64,000 nt of DNA from AC-32 sp963765785 (GCA_963765785.1 CAVXXW010000020.1:62001-126000); one strand, 5' to 3'; shown: positions 1 to 9,526, numbered from the stretch's first letter. Notes: generated by a model from the sequence alone, not told the origin. Translations and numbers: made by a program.

Positions 1-867
1 GACGGTGGTACGTCGTTTCGGCCCGGAGCTCGGTTCGGCCCGGAAGCGATTCGCTCGGCATCGGGCATGATCCGAACGTACAACCCTGTCCAGCGCGTGC
101 AGGTGTTCGGGGCCCTGTCGACGATCGACTTCGGCGATGCGCCCACCGCTCCTGGGTACATCGAGGAGTCGCTGAAGCGCATGGAGCGCTTTGTAACCCC
201 GATCGCCCAAGCAAGTGTCATCGGCATTGGAATGGGCGGCGACCATTCGGTCGCGCTCGCCGAGCTCCGTGCGCTCGCTGAGGTACACGGTCGCCTTGGG
301 CTCGTGCAGCTCGACGCGCACACCGACCTGCATGACACCTACTACGACTTGCCCTACTCGCACGGCACGATGTTTCGACGGGCAATCATGGAGGACGTCC
401 TCGACCCTGCCCGCGTGATCCAGGCGGGGATGCGGGGGTCGTTGTACGCCGCGGGCGACGAAGACATCCCCTCCGACCTCGGAGTCGAGACGATCACGTG
501 GATCGAGCTGGCACTCTTGAGTCCCGAAGAGTTCGCGGCACGAGCACAGCGGCGAATCGGCAGCGGGCCCGCGTTCCTGACCTTCGATGTGGACTTCGTC
601 GATCCCGCCTACTGTCCAGGTACGGGGACGCCAGAAGTTGCCGGCCCAACGGGTTTCGAGGCGATGCAATATCTCCGAGCACTCGCCGGAATCGATTTCG
701 TGGGTTATGACGTCGTTGAAGTTGCTCCCCAGTACGACAGCCCGGGACAAATCACCGCGCTGTTCGCAGCCAACGCGATTTTCGAGATGCTCTCGATGAT
801 CGCAAAGCGACGGCAGTCTGAAGCGGAGGAGACCGCCGCGGCGGGGTCGCCCATTCCCACCTCGTAG
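1..867 (+). CDS. speB: Agmatinase/arginase-family ureohydrolase, 5' truncated by the window edge
   Basis: Manganese ureohydrolase fold, probably agmatinase (agmatine to putrescine plus urea). The frame is open from base 1 and the residues before the internal ATG at 67 (DGGTSFRPGARFGPEAIR) are typical family sequence, so that ATG is not the start and the true start lies upstream of the window. Metal-binding motifs are present in order: GGDHS, DAHTD, SHG and DVDFVDPA. The C-terminus is complete. Choosing agmatinase over guanidinobutyrase or another ureohydrolase is an inference from overall similarity. The substrate cannot be read from these motifs. Confidence 0.85.
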   Translation, partial: DGGTSFRPGARFGPEAIRSASGMIRTYNPVQRVQVFGALSTIDFGDAPTAPGYIEESLKRMERFVTPIAQASVIGIGMGGDHSVALAELRALAEVHGRLGLVQLDAHTDLHDTYYDLPYSHGTMFRRAIMEDVLDPARVIQAGMRGSLYAAGDEDIPSDLGVETITWIELALLSPEEFAARAQRRIGSGPAFLTFDVDFVDPAYCPGTGTPEVAGPTGFEAMQYLRALAGIDFVGYDVVEVAPQYDSPGQITALFAANAIFEMLSMIAKRRQSEAEETAAAGSPIPTS

Positions 868-1289
868 GACACCCGGGCTGCCTGTCTAGATGCGCAGCCA
901 GAGATCGACATCGATCGACCTCGCAAAGAGGCTGCCGCCGAGACGTTCAGTCCGGACAACGCGACGAGCTGGTACGAGAACATCGAGACGGCTGAATTAA
1001 GACTCCGAAGCCTCTTGCGGTCGGCTCCCGGATCGCATTGGTGGCCCGTTTTTTCGGTCGCCAGCTGGTCTACACCTATGGGTGATATAGAGGCGAGAGA
1101 CCGTGGGATTGACCATCCCGTGTGTGCCCTCCCGCGGGACGCGTGTCGACGATGTTGGAAGGACGTGCTGTGGAGCCGTGTCGCTTCTCGGCTCATCTGC
1201 GACACAACAACCCGGTCAGCGAACGCGTTTGAGGTGCGCGAGGTTGATGTGGAGGTCGGCGATGCCCTCGGCGGCGCGACGAGCCCCGC
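868..1289. other. Intergenic region without a recognisable gene
   Basis: No frame here shows recognisable protein sequence. The last ~50 bases (from about 1240) resemble, with more divergence, the sequence next to the second ACT-gene copy near 24110, so the duplicated segment fades out here. Confidence 0.5.
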
Positions 1290-1703
1290 TCACACCCCCA
1301 GCGCGCTCGCGGCCTTCTCGAACTGCTCCTCGCGCACGTACACCAGGTACCCGAAGGAGCCGCGGCCGTCGGTCACGCCCGAGGACGCGTAGATGTCCAC
1401 GCCTCCCTCGACGAGCCGCTCATGAACGCCCGCGAAGGCACCGAGCTCGTCGTCGCCCTGCACAAGAAGCGCGTGGTATGGGCCATCGAGCGGAAGGCCG
1501 ACGGCGCGCCCTTCGGCGACCAACTTGTTCGGGTCCTCCGGGAAGAGCGCGAACTGCGCCAGGCCGGGCCCGCTCGGCACTGCGGTGAAGGCGAGCAGGT
1601 CCACCCCGCGCTCGGCGAACTGCGAGAGGACACGGTACGCCGCCCCCAACTCGTCACGGACGTTCGCGTAGTAGTACTCGACGCTGCGGATCGTGAAAGG
1701 CAT
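1290..1703 (-). CDS. ACT-like small protein, copy 1
   Basis: A 137-residue protein starting MPFTIRSVEYYYANVRDE. Two similar halves (VDLLAFTAVPSGPGLAQFALFP and a later GGVDIYASSGVTDGRGSFGYLVYV segment) look like tandem ACT-type regulatory folds, which bind small ligands. The ligand is unknown. A nearly identical gene lies at 24156-24569, differing mainly at the last residues (ASALGV here, ARGLGL there). It sits alone, convergent with the preceding gene. The ACT assignment rests on pattern similarity only. Confidence 0.7.
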   Translation of the reverse strand: MPFTIRSVEYYYANVRDELGAAYRVLSQFAERGVDLLAFTAVPSGPGLAQFALFPEDPNKLVAEGRAVGLPLDGPYHALLVQGDDELGAFAGVHERLVEGGVDIYASSGVTDGRGSFGYLVYVREEQFEKAASALGV

Positions 1704-1783
1704 CGCGCTCTTGCTTCCGTTTCACTCTAAGGCCTGCGGCACGCCGGATGTGCCCCTGCTTCCCTTCGCCCTCCGGACGGGCG
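1311..1783. repeat. Segmental duplication, copy A (partner 24177-24649)
   Basis: About 473 bp matches 24177-24649 at a constant offset of 22,866 with roughly four mismatches by eye. It covers almost the whole ACT-like gene plus ~80 bp upstream. Similarity stops sharply at 1783 but fades gradually on the other side, through about 1240. Confidence 0.85.
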
Positions 1784-1956
1784 CTCGATCGTCTCGAGGG
1801 TGGCATCGAGCGCCGGCGAGCGTCCGCCGCCTCCTGCATCCAGCCTTTCAGCGCCTTGCGCGTGTTCGACCCAGTGCGCCAGGCGCCCCAGCGGCGTCCG
1901 CTTCGGCCGCGGCAACGTGATCTGCTCGCGCTCGTCATTGCGATCGGGACCGGCCG

Positions 1957-2817
1957 TCATCGCGTGGGGCGGCGTTGCTTCTCCGTCTCGCGCCAATTCG
2001 TCCACACAGGCGAGAAGACCGCGCACACCAGCGACATCGTGATCAGCACGAACACAGCGCCGATAAACGTGACCACGACCCCGAACGAGCCGAAGGTCTT
2101 GCCGTTCGCGTTCAATGGAGATGCCAGGAAGAACGGCGAGGTGGCGGCTGTGCCACCGAGCAGAAGGGAGGCGAGCAAGGCGCCGGGCAGAAGTGCGCGC
2201 AGCCCGATCTTCCGATGCAGCAGGAAACGCGGCACCCAGAGCCAGAACACCGTCGAGCCGACGAGCCAGACGGGGACGAGGACGATCCAACCCGTGTCGC
2301 GGAGCCTGGCCATGGCGATCAGCGCGAGCGCGAGAACGCCCACGAGGACGAAGAAGAAGATGGCGAACAGTCCCTGGTCGGCCACCGAACCGACCTTGAT
2401 CTGCCAGGCGCGCGCGTAGACGTCCTGGTAGATCTGGCCGATGCCGATACCCCACAGAAGGAAGCTGACGAACACCGTGAGGCTCGCCGCCAGCGCGTTC
2501 GACGAGGCGCTACCGAACGTGCCCTGGACGAGGCTGGCCGTGTCCCCGTTCAGCTTCAGGTGGGTGATCAGTCGCTGTGCGAAGATGTTCGTGTCCCCGC
2601 TCGACGGGTGGAGGACGGCAGCAACCACAAGCACGGCCGGCAGCACCGACAGCGTCGAATACACGGTTGCCGCGCAGCCCGAACTGCGGCTCGCCGCGAA
2701 GTAGGCACGGAACCACTGCAGCGCCAGCCGGCCGGCGCTCGTGTCGGCTCGGCGGGCCAGCCAATCGTGCACCGCCTGGACACGACCATGACCAGATGTC
2801 GTCTCGGCGCTGCTCAT
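1957..2817 (-). CDS. YihY/BrkB-family inner-membrane protein
   Basis: A 286-residue polytopic membrane protein of the YihY/virulence factor BrkB family. It has a cytoplasmic N-terminus (MSSAETTSGHGRVQAVHDW) followed by about six hydrophobic segments. The family motif around YQDVYARAW is typical. Molecular function is not established for this family. The same frame stays open far upstream, but that part overlaps the MFS gene and has no protein character, so the ATG at 2817 is chosen. It begins two bases after the MFS stop, which suggests translational coupling. A paralogue lies at 10286-11224. Confidence 0.85.
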   Translation of the reverse strand: MSSAETTSGHGRVQAVHDWLARRADTSAGRLALQWFRAYFAASRSSGCAATVYSTLSVLPAVLVVAAVLHPSSGDTNIFAQRLITHLKLNGDTASLVQGTFGSASSNALAASLTVFVSFLLWGIGIGQIYQDVYARAWQIKVGSVADQGLFAIFFFVLVGVLALALIAMARLRDTGWIVLVPVWLVGSTVFWLWVPRFLLHRKIGLRALLPGALLASLLLGGTAATSPFFLASPLNANGKTFGSFGVVVTFIGAVFVLITMSLVCAVFSPVWTNWRETEKQRRPTR

Positions 2818-2819
2818 GG

Positions 2820-4457
2820 CTATGTCCGCGCTGAGTTGGGCTTGGGTTGGGCGCCGGGTTGGATTGTCGGGATGCCTCCGGTGAACAGCAGGGCGACGAG
2901 CGCGAAGATCGCGAGGATCGAGACGGCGACGCGCAGCCCGTCGATCCGGCTCTGCTCGTTCGTCTGCACGATCGCCTCGGCGGTCCGGGGCGGGACATGC
3001 GCGTCGGAGAGCGCGGCCTTCAGGTCGGCGTCGGAGATGAACGGGACGCCGCCGGCGAGGTTCGTCTGTGCCTTGGCGGCGACGCGGTCGGGGACGGCTG
3101 GGTTGTTCTGGACGCCGGCGAGGAACGACGCGGTCAGCGCGGAGATGAGGACGGCGCCCGCGAGCGCGGTGCCGATCGACGCGCCGAGCTGCGTGCCGGT
3201 GTTCTGGATTCCGCCGACCTCGCCGCTCTGCTCGTCGGGCACCGCCGACACGGTCACGGCCCCCAGCTGGGAGGCGATCGAGCCGATCCCGGCTCCCGCG
3301 AGCAGGAGTGGCCAGGTGACGATCTCCGCTCCGGCGCCGTAGTCGAGCAGGACGAGCAGGAGCACTAGCCCGCCGAACATGGCAATGAACCCGAGCCGGA
3401 TGACCCGCCGCGGGTTCGCGTGCGGGAACACCTTGGGGACTCCGGCAGCGAAGAGCAACAGCATCAGCGACAGCGGCAGCAGACGTATGCCCGTCGCGAC
3501 CGCCGACAGACCGAGCGCGACCGACAGGAACAGCGGCACGACGAAGAAGATCCCGGCCTGCACCAGGAACAGGAAGAAGAACGAGGTGACGCCGTCGCGC
3601 AGCTGGATGTTGCGCAGCATCTTCGGGTCGATCAGCGCAGCCTGGCCGCGTGCGATACGCCGGTTCTCCCACGCGATGAACAGGCCCACCACCACACCGC
3701 CCGCGAGCACGAGCCAGATCACCGGCGAGAGGCCGAGCCACTCGGGAGCACCGGGCTTGGCTCGCACAAACCCCCACGCACCCGACTTCAAGGTGCCGAT
3801 CACGATCAGGCCGAGGCCGGCGGCCGACAGCGCCGTGCCGACCAGGTCAAGCCTGGCGCCCTTCTCGGGCGGTGTGTCGTTCACCCGCCGCGCCAGGAAG
3901 AGGATCACGATCACGATCAGCACCTCGCTGACAAACACCCACCGCCACGAGGCATAGCTCGTAAAGAAGCCGCCGACCACCGGCCCCACCGCGGCGGCCA
4001 TCGCGCCGGCAGCTGCCACGAGCCCGTACGCGCGCGGCCGGTCCGGCTTGCCGAAGTTCGAGGCGACGAGCGCGACGATCGCCGGAAAGATCAGCACCGC
4101 GCCGAAACCCTCCAGGAACGACCAGCCGATGATCAGCACCGTCAGGCTGTGAGATAGCGCCGTCGTCAGCGACCCGCACGCGTAGACGACGCACCCGATC
4201 GTGAACGCACGCTTCCGGCCGATGATCTCGCCGACCCTCCCGCCGGTGATCATGAAAGACGCCATCACCAGCGTGTACAGCGTGATCGCCAACTGGATCC
4301 CGGTCACATCGGTCCCGACGTCCTTGGCGACCGTCGCGATCGCCGTGTTCATCACCGTCATGTCCAGGGCCATCACGAACTGCGCCGACGCCAACGTGAG
4401 CAGCACCAGACCCGAGGCCTTGGCAGCGGCAGAAGACGCGATCGGCGCAGTCGTCAC
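2820..4457 (-). CDS. DHA2-type (EmrB/QacA) MFS exporter
   Basis: A 545-residue 14-helix drug:proton antiporter. Family sequence includes LDMTVMNTAIATVAKDVG in helix 1, the loop motif GGRVGEIIGRKRAF and motif C around VGPVVGGFFTSY. The GTG at 4457 overlaps the upstream stop by four bases (GTGA) and is followed directly by helix 1. The longer open frame upstream is shadow sequence. It probably exports lipophilic cations or drugs, but the substrate is unknown. The C-terminal tail (SRIDGLRVAVSILAIFALVA) is homologous to the free-standing ORF at 52659-52892. Confidence 0.92.
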   Translation of the reverse strand: MTTAPIASSAAAKASGLVLLTLASAQFVMALDMTVMNTAIATVAKDVGTDVTGIQLAITLYTLVMASFMITGGRVGEIIGRKRAFTIGCVVYACGSLTTALSHSLTVLIIGWSFLEGFGAVLIFPAIVALVASNFGKPDRPRAYGLVAAAGAMAAAVGPVVGGFFTSYASWRWVFVSEVLIVIVILFLARRVNDTPPEKGARLDLVGTALSAAGLGLIVIGTLKSGAWGFVRAKPGAPEWLGLSPVIWLVLAGGVVVGLFIAWENRRIARGQAALIDPKMLRNIQLRDGVTSFFFLFLVQAGIFFVVPLFLSVALGLSAVATGIRLLPLSLMLLLFAAGVPKVFPHANPRRVIRLGFIAMFGGLVLLLVLLDYGAGAEIVTWPLLLAGAGIGSIASQLGAVTVSAVPDEQSGEVGGIQNTGTQLGASIGTALAGAVLISALTASFLAGVQNNPAVPDRVAAKAQTNLAGGVPFISDADLKAALSDAHVPPRTAEAIVQTNEQSRIDGLRVAVSILAIFALVALLFTGGIPTIQPGAQPKPNSART

Positions 4458-4684
4458 GACGAAGAACCTATTGGCGGCATCGCCTCGGAGGCTTTCACCT
4501 CGAGCAGGGTGAGCCCGAGATCGGATACGCGCTGCAGCAGACCCTGGAGCTCCGCCTGGTCGCGGATGTACCCGCTCAACGTCGTCGTCCCTTCGGAGCG
4601 CGTGAGGGTCATGCCCACGAAGACGGCCCCGAGCTGGTCGCTGAGCTCGCCTGCGACGATCAGCTGATAGATCCGGCCGGGCAC
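4454..4684 (-). CDS. Small conserved protein preceding MFS pump
   Basis: From the GTG at 4684 it encodes 76 residues beginning VPGRIYQLIVAGELSDQLG and ending near LGLTLLEVKASEA. The central YIRDQAELQGLLQRVSDLGL matches a short protein type often seen beside actinobacterial exporters and regulators; function unknown. An ATG at 4795 would add 37 residues without family character. The stop overlaps the MFS start by four bases, so it heads the operon small protein - MFS - BrkB. Confidence 0.65.
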   Translation of the reverse strand: MPGRIYQLIVAGELSDQLGAVFVGMTLTRSEGTTTLSGYIRDQAELQGLLQRVSDLGLTLLEVKASEAMPPIGSSS

Positions 4685-4887
4685 AGCCCGAATATGGCGC
4701 CTCCTGCCGGGCGTTGACGACAGGTGGGGGCCGATCACCCTGATGATTCCGATCGCCTCGGCACGCCGAGAGCGTCGCCCGAACGGCGCCTCCATTCGCG
4801 TTCACCCGAGTGAAATCCGGTGCGCGTCCACGTAGAACGGCGACGGGTTGTACGGTGGTCGAGCCCTACCAATGAGGAGGTGATCTC

Positions 4888-5097
4888 TTGCTCGCTGCCA
4901 TGAACGTCTGGATCTGGACGACACCTCTGATCATCGTGTGGATCCTGCTTGCCTTCTGGCCCGCGAGTCTCGCCCGCCGTAAGGGGCACAGTTTCATCGG
5001 CTACTTCATCTTCAGCCTCGTCGCCTTCCCAGCAGCGCTGATCGTCGCCTACCTGTTGAGCGACCGCACGGTGGGCGGCCCCGCGGCCGCCGCCTGA
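4888..5097 (+). CDS. Small two-helix membrane protein
   Basis: A 69-residue protein with two hydrophobic segments (IWTTPLIIVWILLAFWPASL and FIFSLVAFPAALIVAYLL) joined by a basic loop, ARRKGHSF. The ribosome-binding site GGAGGTGA lies 7 bases before the TTG at 4888; an ATG at 4900 is the alternative. Function unknown. It is followed after nine bases by the channel-like gene, so the two are probably co-transcribed. Confidence 0.65.
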   Translation: MLAAMNVWIWTTPLIIVWILLAFWPASLARRKGHSFIGYFIFSLVAFPAALIVAYLLSDRTVGGPAAAA

Positions 5098-5106
5098 GCG
5101 GAGCCG

Positions 5107-5730
5107 ATGGACGACTACTGGGGCACCGGGCGAACGGAGGCGTTCAGCGACGGCGTCTTCGCGATCGCGATCACCCTGCTCGTTCTCGAGATCCGCGTGC
5201 CCGAGTCGGCATTCGAACATCTGTGGCGCGGAATAGCCGATCAGTGGCCGTCATACCTGGCGTATGTGACGAGCTTCCTGACGATCGGAGGGATCTGGGT
5301 AGTGCACCATGGCATCTTCCGGCGTTTGCAGTACGCAAACAGGGAGCTGATGTTGACCAACCTGTTGCTGCTGATGGCGGTCGCCTTCTTGCCCTTCCCG
5401 ACGAAGCTGATGGCCGAGACGATCCACGCGAGGGGCGCCGCGCGTGCAGCCGCGATCTTCTACGGCGTATCGCTGCTCGCCATCTCGCTTCTGGTGAGAC
5501 TCATGTGGGCCTCGGCCGTACGCGACCGACGCGTCCTGACGCCTGACATGAGTGAGAAAGAGATCAGTGCGATAGCGGTCTCGACGACGCCGAACATCGG
5601 CTTCTACGTCGGGGTGATCGTGCTTGCAGTCTTCCTTCCACGAGTCGCCGTATTCGGCTATCTCGTGATTGCGATCGTCGCCCTGCTGCGGATGCGCGGC
5701 GAGCGCGCAGCGGGAGCCACGCCGAATTAG
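5107..5730 (+). CDS. TMEM175/DUF1211-family putative K+ channel
   Basis: A 207-residue membrane protein. The first helix carries the family signature FSDGVFAIAITLLVLEI (residues ~15-31), which in characterised TMEM175 proteins lines a potassium-selective pore. Six hydrophobic segments are visible, consistent with the single-repeat bacterial form that assembles as a tetramer. Potassium selectivity is inferred from the family. Confidence 0.85.
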   Translation: MDDYWGTGRTEAFSDGVFAIAITLLVLEIRVPESAFEHLWRGIADQWPSYLAYVTSFLTIGGIWVVHHGIFRRLQYANRELMLTNLLLLMAVAFLPFPTKLMAETIHARGAARAAAIFYGVSLLAISLLVRLMWASAVRDRRVLTPDMSEKEISAIAVSTTPNIGFYVGVIVLAVFLPRVAVFGYLVIAIVALLRMRGERAAGATPN

Positions 5731-5766
5731 CCCGCCGGTGGCCGTCATGCGACGATAGGGGTCGCC

Positions 5767-8073
5767 ATGGCGATTGATTCGGGGCGAGCAAAGGGGCGGC
5801 GTGACGGTCAGCGAGCAGGTGGGCCTCCGCTGCTGGTCGAGGCCAAGCTCCAGGCCCCGGGGGTGGGTGGTCACCAGGTCAAGCGCTCGCGCATCCTGCG
5901 GGCGCTCGATGCCGGCGAGGGCGCATCGCTGACGCTCGTAGCGGCGCCGGCGGGTTACGGCAAGACGACCGCGGTGCGCGCCTGGTGCGAGCGCCGGGAG
6001 GGCGCCTTCGCGTGGGTCACGCTCGATGAGGGTGACAACGATCCGGTTCGGTTCTGGACGTATGTCGCGACTGCCGTCGATCGGGTCCGGCAGGGGCTCG
6101 GGCGGAGCGCCCTGCAGTGCCTGAGCGTGGCGGGGAGCTCCATCGAGCGTGCCGTCGATGAGCTGATGAATGCGATCGCCGCGTACGGCACCGGGCTGGC
6201 TTTGGTGCTCGACGACCTTCAGACGGTCACGGATCGGGAGTGTCTTGCCTCGATCGATTTCGCGCTCAGGCATCTGCCGCCGAGCGCGCGGCTGGTCGTC
6301 ATCACACGGGCGGATCCCGCGCTCGGGCTGGCGCGGCTGCGTGCCCGGGGCGCACTCGTGGAATTGCGCGCCGACGAGCTGGCGTTCACCGCCGCGGAGG
6401 CGCACGAGCTGCTCGTCGAGCGAGGGCAGGTCGAGCTCCGGGCGGAGGAGATCGAGCTGCTTGTCGAGATCACCGAGGGCTGGCCCGCTGCGCTCGTCCT
6501 CGCCGGGCTCTGGCTTCGGGACGTCGACGACCCGGGCCGGGCCGTGTCCGGGTTCGGGGGGGAGCAGCGCTTCGTGGTCGAGTACTTGAGCCAGGAGGTT
6601 CTCGCTTCGCTCGACGACGAGGGTCGCTCGTTCCTGCAAGGGGCGTCGGTTCTGGGCCGATTCACCGCCGAGCTCTGCGACGCCGTGCTCGACCGCACCG
6701 ATTCGGCGTCCGTGCTGGCCGGGCTCGAGCGCTCCAACCTGTTCATCCGCCGGCTGGAGCGAGGAGGCTGGTTCCGTGTCCACGCGCTGTTCGCCGAGTT
6801 CGCCGTTGCTCAACTCTCATCGCAGAAGCCGGGCGAGGCGGCACGGATCCATCAGCGCGCCGCCGGGTGGCTGATGACGCAAGGGCTGCCGGTAGAGGCG
6901 GTCGAGCACGCCGCTGCGGCTGGTGACGACGAGCTCGTTGCGCGGTTGCTCGCCGAGTACCACTTGCCGCTGATCAGGAGCGGACTCACCCGGACGTTGC
7001 TGCGATGGGTTCGGCCGCTCCCCGACGAGAACGTCCTCGAGCATCCGGAGCTCGCCGTTGCCGCCGCCGCGGCCGCGGTACAGCCCGGTCACGGCACCAT
7101 CGAGATGCGCCGATATCTCCAGATCGTCGATCGGGCGCAGGCAGAGCGGCCCGAGCAGGTTACCCCCTACGTCGAGGCGTTCGCCCTGCTGATACGCGCG
7201 ATCGCTATCGACGGAGGCGTCGCACAGGCGGTGCAGAACGGCCGGCGCGCGGTTGAGCTCGCGCATGCGGCGTCAGACGAGATCCTCACCGGCGCTCTTG
7301 CCGGGTATGCGCGCGCTCACTACTTCGCGGGCAACCTCGACGATGCGTGGGAGGTCGCTCTCAGTGTCATCGAGCATCCGAGCATCGAGCGCCGCGTACC
7401 CAGCCATGCGCTCGCCCGGGCGACACTGGCGCTCGTGGCGGTCGAGCGTGGGTGGCTCGAGTCCGCACGGGGGCACGCCGAGAAGGCGAAGGCGGTCGTC
7501 GGCCGGATCGGCACCAGCCGCAGCTGGCTCGGCGCGAACGCGTCAGCCGCGCTCGGCGCCGTGCTTGCCAGCGAGGGGAAGCTCGCGGAGGCCGAGCACG
7601 AACTGGCCTACGCGGAGCACTACTTCAGGGACGAAATCGCGACCGTTCCCCACGCCTGGCTGCTCATACTTCTCGCCAGGGTGCGCACGGAACGCGGCCG
7701 TCTCGACCAGGCGGATGCCACTCTCCAGGCGGCACGGCAAGCACTCGAGGAGCTCGGAGACGGCGGCCGACTCCCCTCGCTCGCGGACGACGTCGAACAC
7801 GAGCTCGGGACCGCAACGGCCCGCGCCGGCAGCGGAGAGATGCTCGAACGACCGAGCAACGCAGAGCTCGCTGTCCTCCAGCTCCTGGCCGGCGATCTGT
7901 CGACACGTGAGATCGGGGAGCACCTCTTCGTCTCCCCCAACACGATCCGGTCGCACACGCGTGCGCTCTACCGCAAGCTCGGCGCCAACTCCCGCTCGGA
8001 TGCCGTCGCGCGGGCGACCGCACTCGGCCTGCTGGAGCGAGCGGACGCCGGTCGTTCGCGTTCATCTGAGTGA
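5767..8073 (+). CDS. LuxR/MalT-type ATP-dependent transcriptional regulator
   Basis: A 768-residue STAND-type regulator. Walker A is APAGYGKTT (~59-67), Walker B LALVLDDLQ (~143-151). These are followed by a long helical TPR-like sensor region. The C-terminal LuxR helix-turn-helix covers LSTREIGEHLFVSPNTIRSH (~716-735). In MalT the middle region binds an inducer and ATP drives oligomerisation. The inducer here is unknown. It stands alone between the channel gene and the 8205 gene, with no obvious dedicated target operon. Confidence 0.9.
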   Translation: MAIDSGRAKGRRDGQRAGGPPLLVEAKLQAPGVGGHQVKRSRILRALDAGEGASLTLVAAPAGYGKTTAVRAWCERREGAFAWVTLDEGDNDPVRFWTYVATAVDRVRQGLGRSALQCLSVAGSSIERAVDELMNAIAAYGTGLALVLDDLQTVTDRECLASIDFALRHLPPSARLVVITRADPALGLARLRARGALVELRADELAFTAAEAHELLVERGQVELRAEEIELLVEITEGWPAALVLAGLWLRDVDDPGRAVSGFGGEQRFVVEYLSQEVLASLDDEGRSFLQGASVLGRFTAELCDAVLDRTDSASVLAGLERSNLFIRRLERGGWFRVHALFAEFAVAQLSSQKPGEAARIHQRAAGWLMTQGLPVEAVEHAAAAGDDELVARLLAEYHLPLIRSGLTRTLLRWVRPLPDENVLEHPELAVAAAAAAVQPGHGTIEMRRYLQIVDRAQAERPEQVTPYVEAFALLIRAIAIDGGVAQAVQNGRRAVELAHAASDEILTGALAGYARAHYFAGNLDDAWEVALSVIEHPSIERRVPSHALARATLALVAVERGWLESARGHAEKAKAVVGRIGTSRSWLGANASAALGAVLASEGKLAEAEHELAYAEHYFRDEIATVPHAWLLILLARVRTERGRLDQADATLQAARQALEELGDGGRLPSLADDVEHELGTATARAGSGEMLERPSNAELAVLQLLAGDLSTREIGEHLFVSPNTIRSHTRALYRKLGANSRSDAVARATALGLLERADAGRSRSSE

Positions 8074-8204
8074 ATCCGGTCGGTCGCCTGCCCGGCTGAT
8101 GGCCGAAGGCGTAACGTCGAAAGCGGTGTGACACAAGCAGACGGTCCTTCAGACCGTGTAGCGGCATCGGCGACCGCACAATTCGTCGAGAAAAGGAGAT
8201 CCTC

Positions 8205-8537
8205 ATGCCAGAACAGACCGGGACACCCGTCCTCGACCTGCTCGGCAGCATGACCGCCGACTCGATCGAGGCGTCGAGCCTCGATCCCGACAAGCTCATG
8301 CTCGTACGCATCGCCGCCCTCGTGGCGATGGATGCCCCGCCGGTCTCATACCTGTACAACCTCGGCGCGGCCGGCGAGATCGACGTCGACGCGGACGATG
8401 TCCGCGGCGTCCTCGCTGCGATCGCGCCCATCGTGGGAACGGCACGCGTCGCATCCGCCACGAGCAAGATCGTGCGCGCACTCGGCATCGCGATCGACCT
8501 CGCCGAGCTCGAGGCCGACGAGGCGCAGGAGGCCTAG
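8205..8537 (+). CDS. Carboxymuconolactone decarboxylase-like small protein
   Basis: A 110-residue protein with the segment LMLVRIAALVAMDAPPVSYL followed by VRGVLAAIAPIVGTARVASA. This resembles the helical AhpD/CMD fold but lacks the CxxC of peroxidase members, so a redox function is unlikely. AAAAGGAG seven bases before the ATG supports the start. A hairpin follows the stop. It lies 130 bases after the LuxR regulator and could be its target (inference). Confidence 0.65.
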   Translation: MPEQTGTPVLDLLGSMTADSIEASSLDPDKLMLVRIAALVAMDAPPVSYLYNLGAAGEIDVDADDVRGVLAAIAPIVGTARVASATSKIVRALGIAIDLAELEADEAQEA

Positions 8538-8561
8538 CCTTCGGCGCCCCGGGGGAAGACG

Positions 8562-8594
8562 GGGTCAGACCGCGACATGCGCGTGGTCTGACCC
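8562..8594 (+). terminator. Hairpin terminator candidate
   Basis: The arms GGGTCAGACC (8562-8571) and GGTCTGACCC (8585-8594) pair perfectly over 10 bp around a 13-nt loop, 25 bases after a stop codon. No T tract follows, which is common in high-GC genomes. Confidence 0.5.
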
Positions 8595-8936
8595 TTCCGA
8601 ACGCGAACGCCCATGCCGAACGTTGGGTGCGACTGTCCGCGCTGACTTTACTGCCTTGACCGAATCCTCATCCTCGGAGGTCAGCTCGAGCATGTCCTAC
8701 ACATTCCGCCGTTCAGCCGGCCGGCCACCGGCGTCTCCTCACTGACGGCGTCGTCTCGCTCAGCTCAGATGAGCGCAATGCGCCAAGCCGACAGCACCGA
8801 CCCAGATGCTGTTGGAGAATGCGGAATCACCCAGGTGAACTGTGCTCATCTCATGAGATTGCGTGTGCAGAAGGTGCATCCTCGAGAGGCAAACGGCCGG
8901 ACACGCCGTCACGGCCAGGAGGGAAAGGAGGAGCCC
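8595..8936. other. Intergenic region with no recognised feature
   Basis: No convincing coding frame or structured element was found. It precedes the DUF1269 gene, whose promoter probably lies here. Confidence 0.4.
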
Positions 8937-9464
8937 ATGGACGGTGACAATCTCGCGCTCGTGGTCGGCTCATACTCGGAGGCTGGTGCAGCCGCCGAGG
9001 ACTTCAAGGCGCTGAAGGCCGGACAGAACGTCGGCGAGTACAAGGTCGTCGGAGCCGTCGTGATGAATCGCGACGCGAGCGGCAACGTGGACGTGAAAGA
9101 GCACGGTGACGAGCACGTCGCCGGTGGTGCGGTTCTCGGCGGGACTGCCGGGCTTGTGGTCGGGCTGTTCGCGCCGCCGCTGCTTGCCGCGACCGCGATC
9201 GGTGCCGGCATCGGCGCCGGCATCGGCGCACTGCGCAAGCGGCATGAGGAGAAGAAGATGGGCGTCGATCTCGAGGAGTACCTGCCGCCCGGATCCTCGG
9301 CGGTGGTGGCGGTCGTCGACGACCAGTACGCCGACAAGGTCGAGGCCGCCCTCGTCAACTCGGACAAGCGGATCAACCAGGCGATCGACTCGGGCGACTA
9401 CCAGGAGCTGCAGAAGGCGATCGCGAAGTCCCAGGACGAGGTTTCGGGCGCAATCACCTCATAG
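8937..9464 (+). CDS. DUF1269-type protein with glycine-rich hydrophobic hairpin
   Basis: A 175-residue protein. The N-terminal ferredoxin-like part begins MDGDNLALVVGSYSEAGAA. The middle is a Gly/Ala-rich hydrophobic stretch (GGTAGLVVGLFAPPLLAATA, then AIGAGIGAGIGAL), and the C-terminal part contains PPGSSAVVAVVDDQYAD. This order is typical of DUF1269 stress-associated membrane proteins of unknown function. The ATG at 8937 follows GGAAAGGAGGAG; the longer upstream frame lacks family character. It probably shares a transcript with the lipoprotein at 9527. Confidence 0.8.
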   Translation: MDGDNLALVVGSYSEAGAAAEDFKALKAGQNVGEYKVVGAVVMNRDASGNVDVKEHGDEHVAGGAVLGGTAGLVVGLFAPPLLAATAIGAGIGAGIGALRKRHEEKKMGVDLEEYLPPGSSAVVAVVDDQYADKVEAALVNSDKRINQAIDSGDYQELQKAIAKSQDEVSGAITS

Positions 9465-9526
9465 ATCGCAGGAGGAGGGGCGGGCGCAGATGCCGGCCCC
9501 TCCCGATCCGCCGAAAGGAGACGACG

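Noticed and set aside
1957..3777. A single 606-residue protein on the minus strand
   Set aside because: Only the last 286 residues have BrkB character; the rest is an antisense-frame shadow of the MFS gene.
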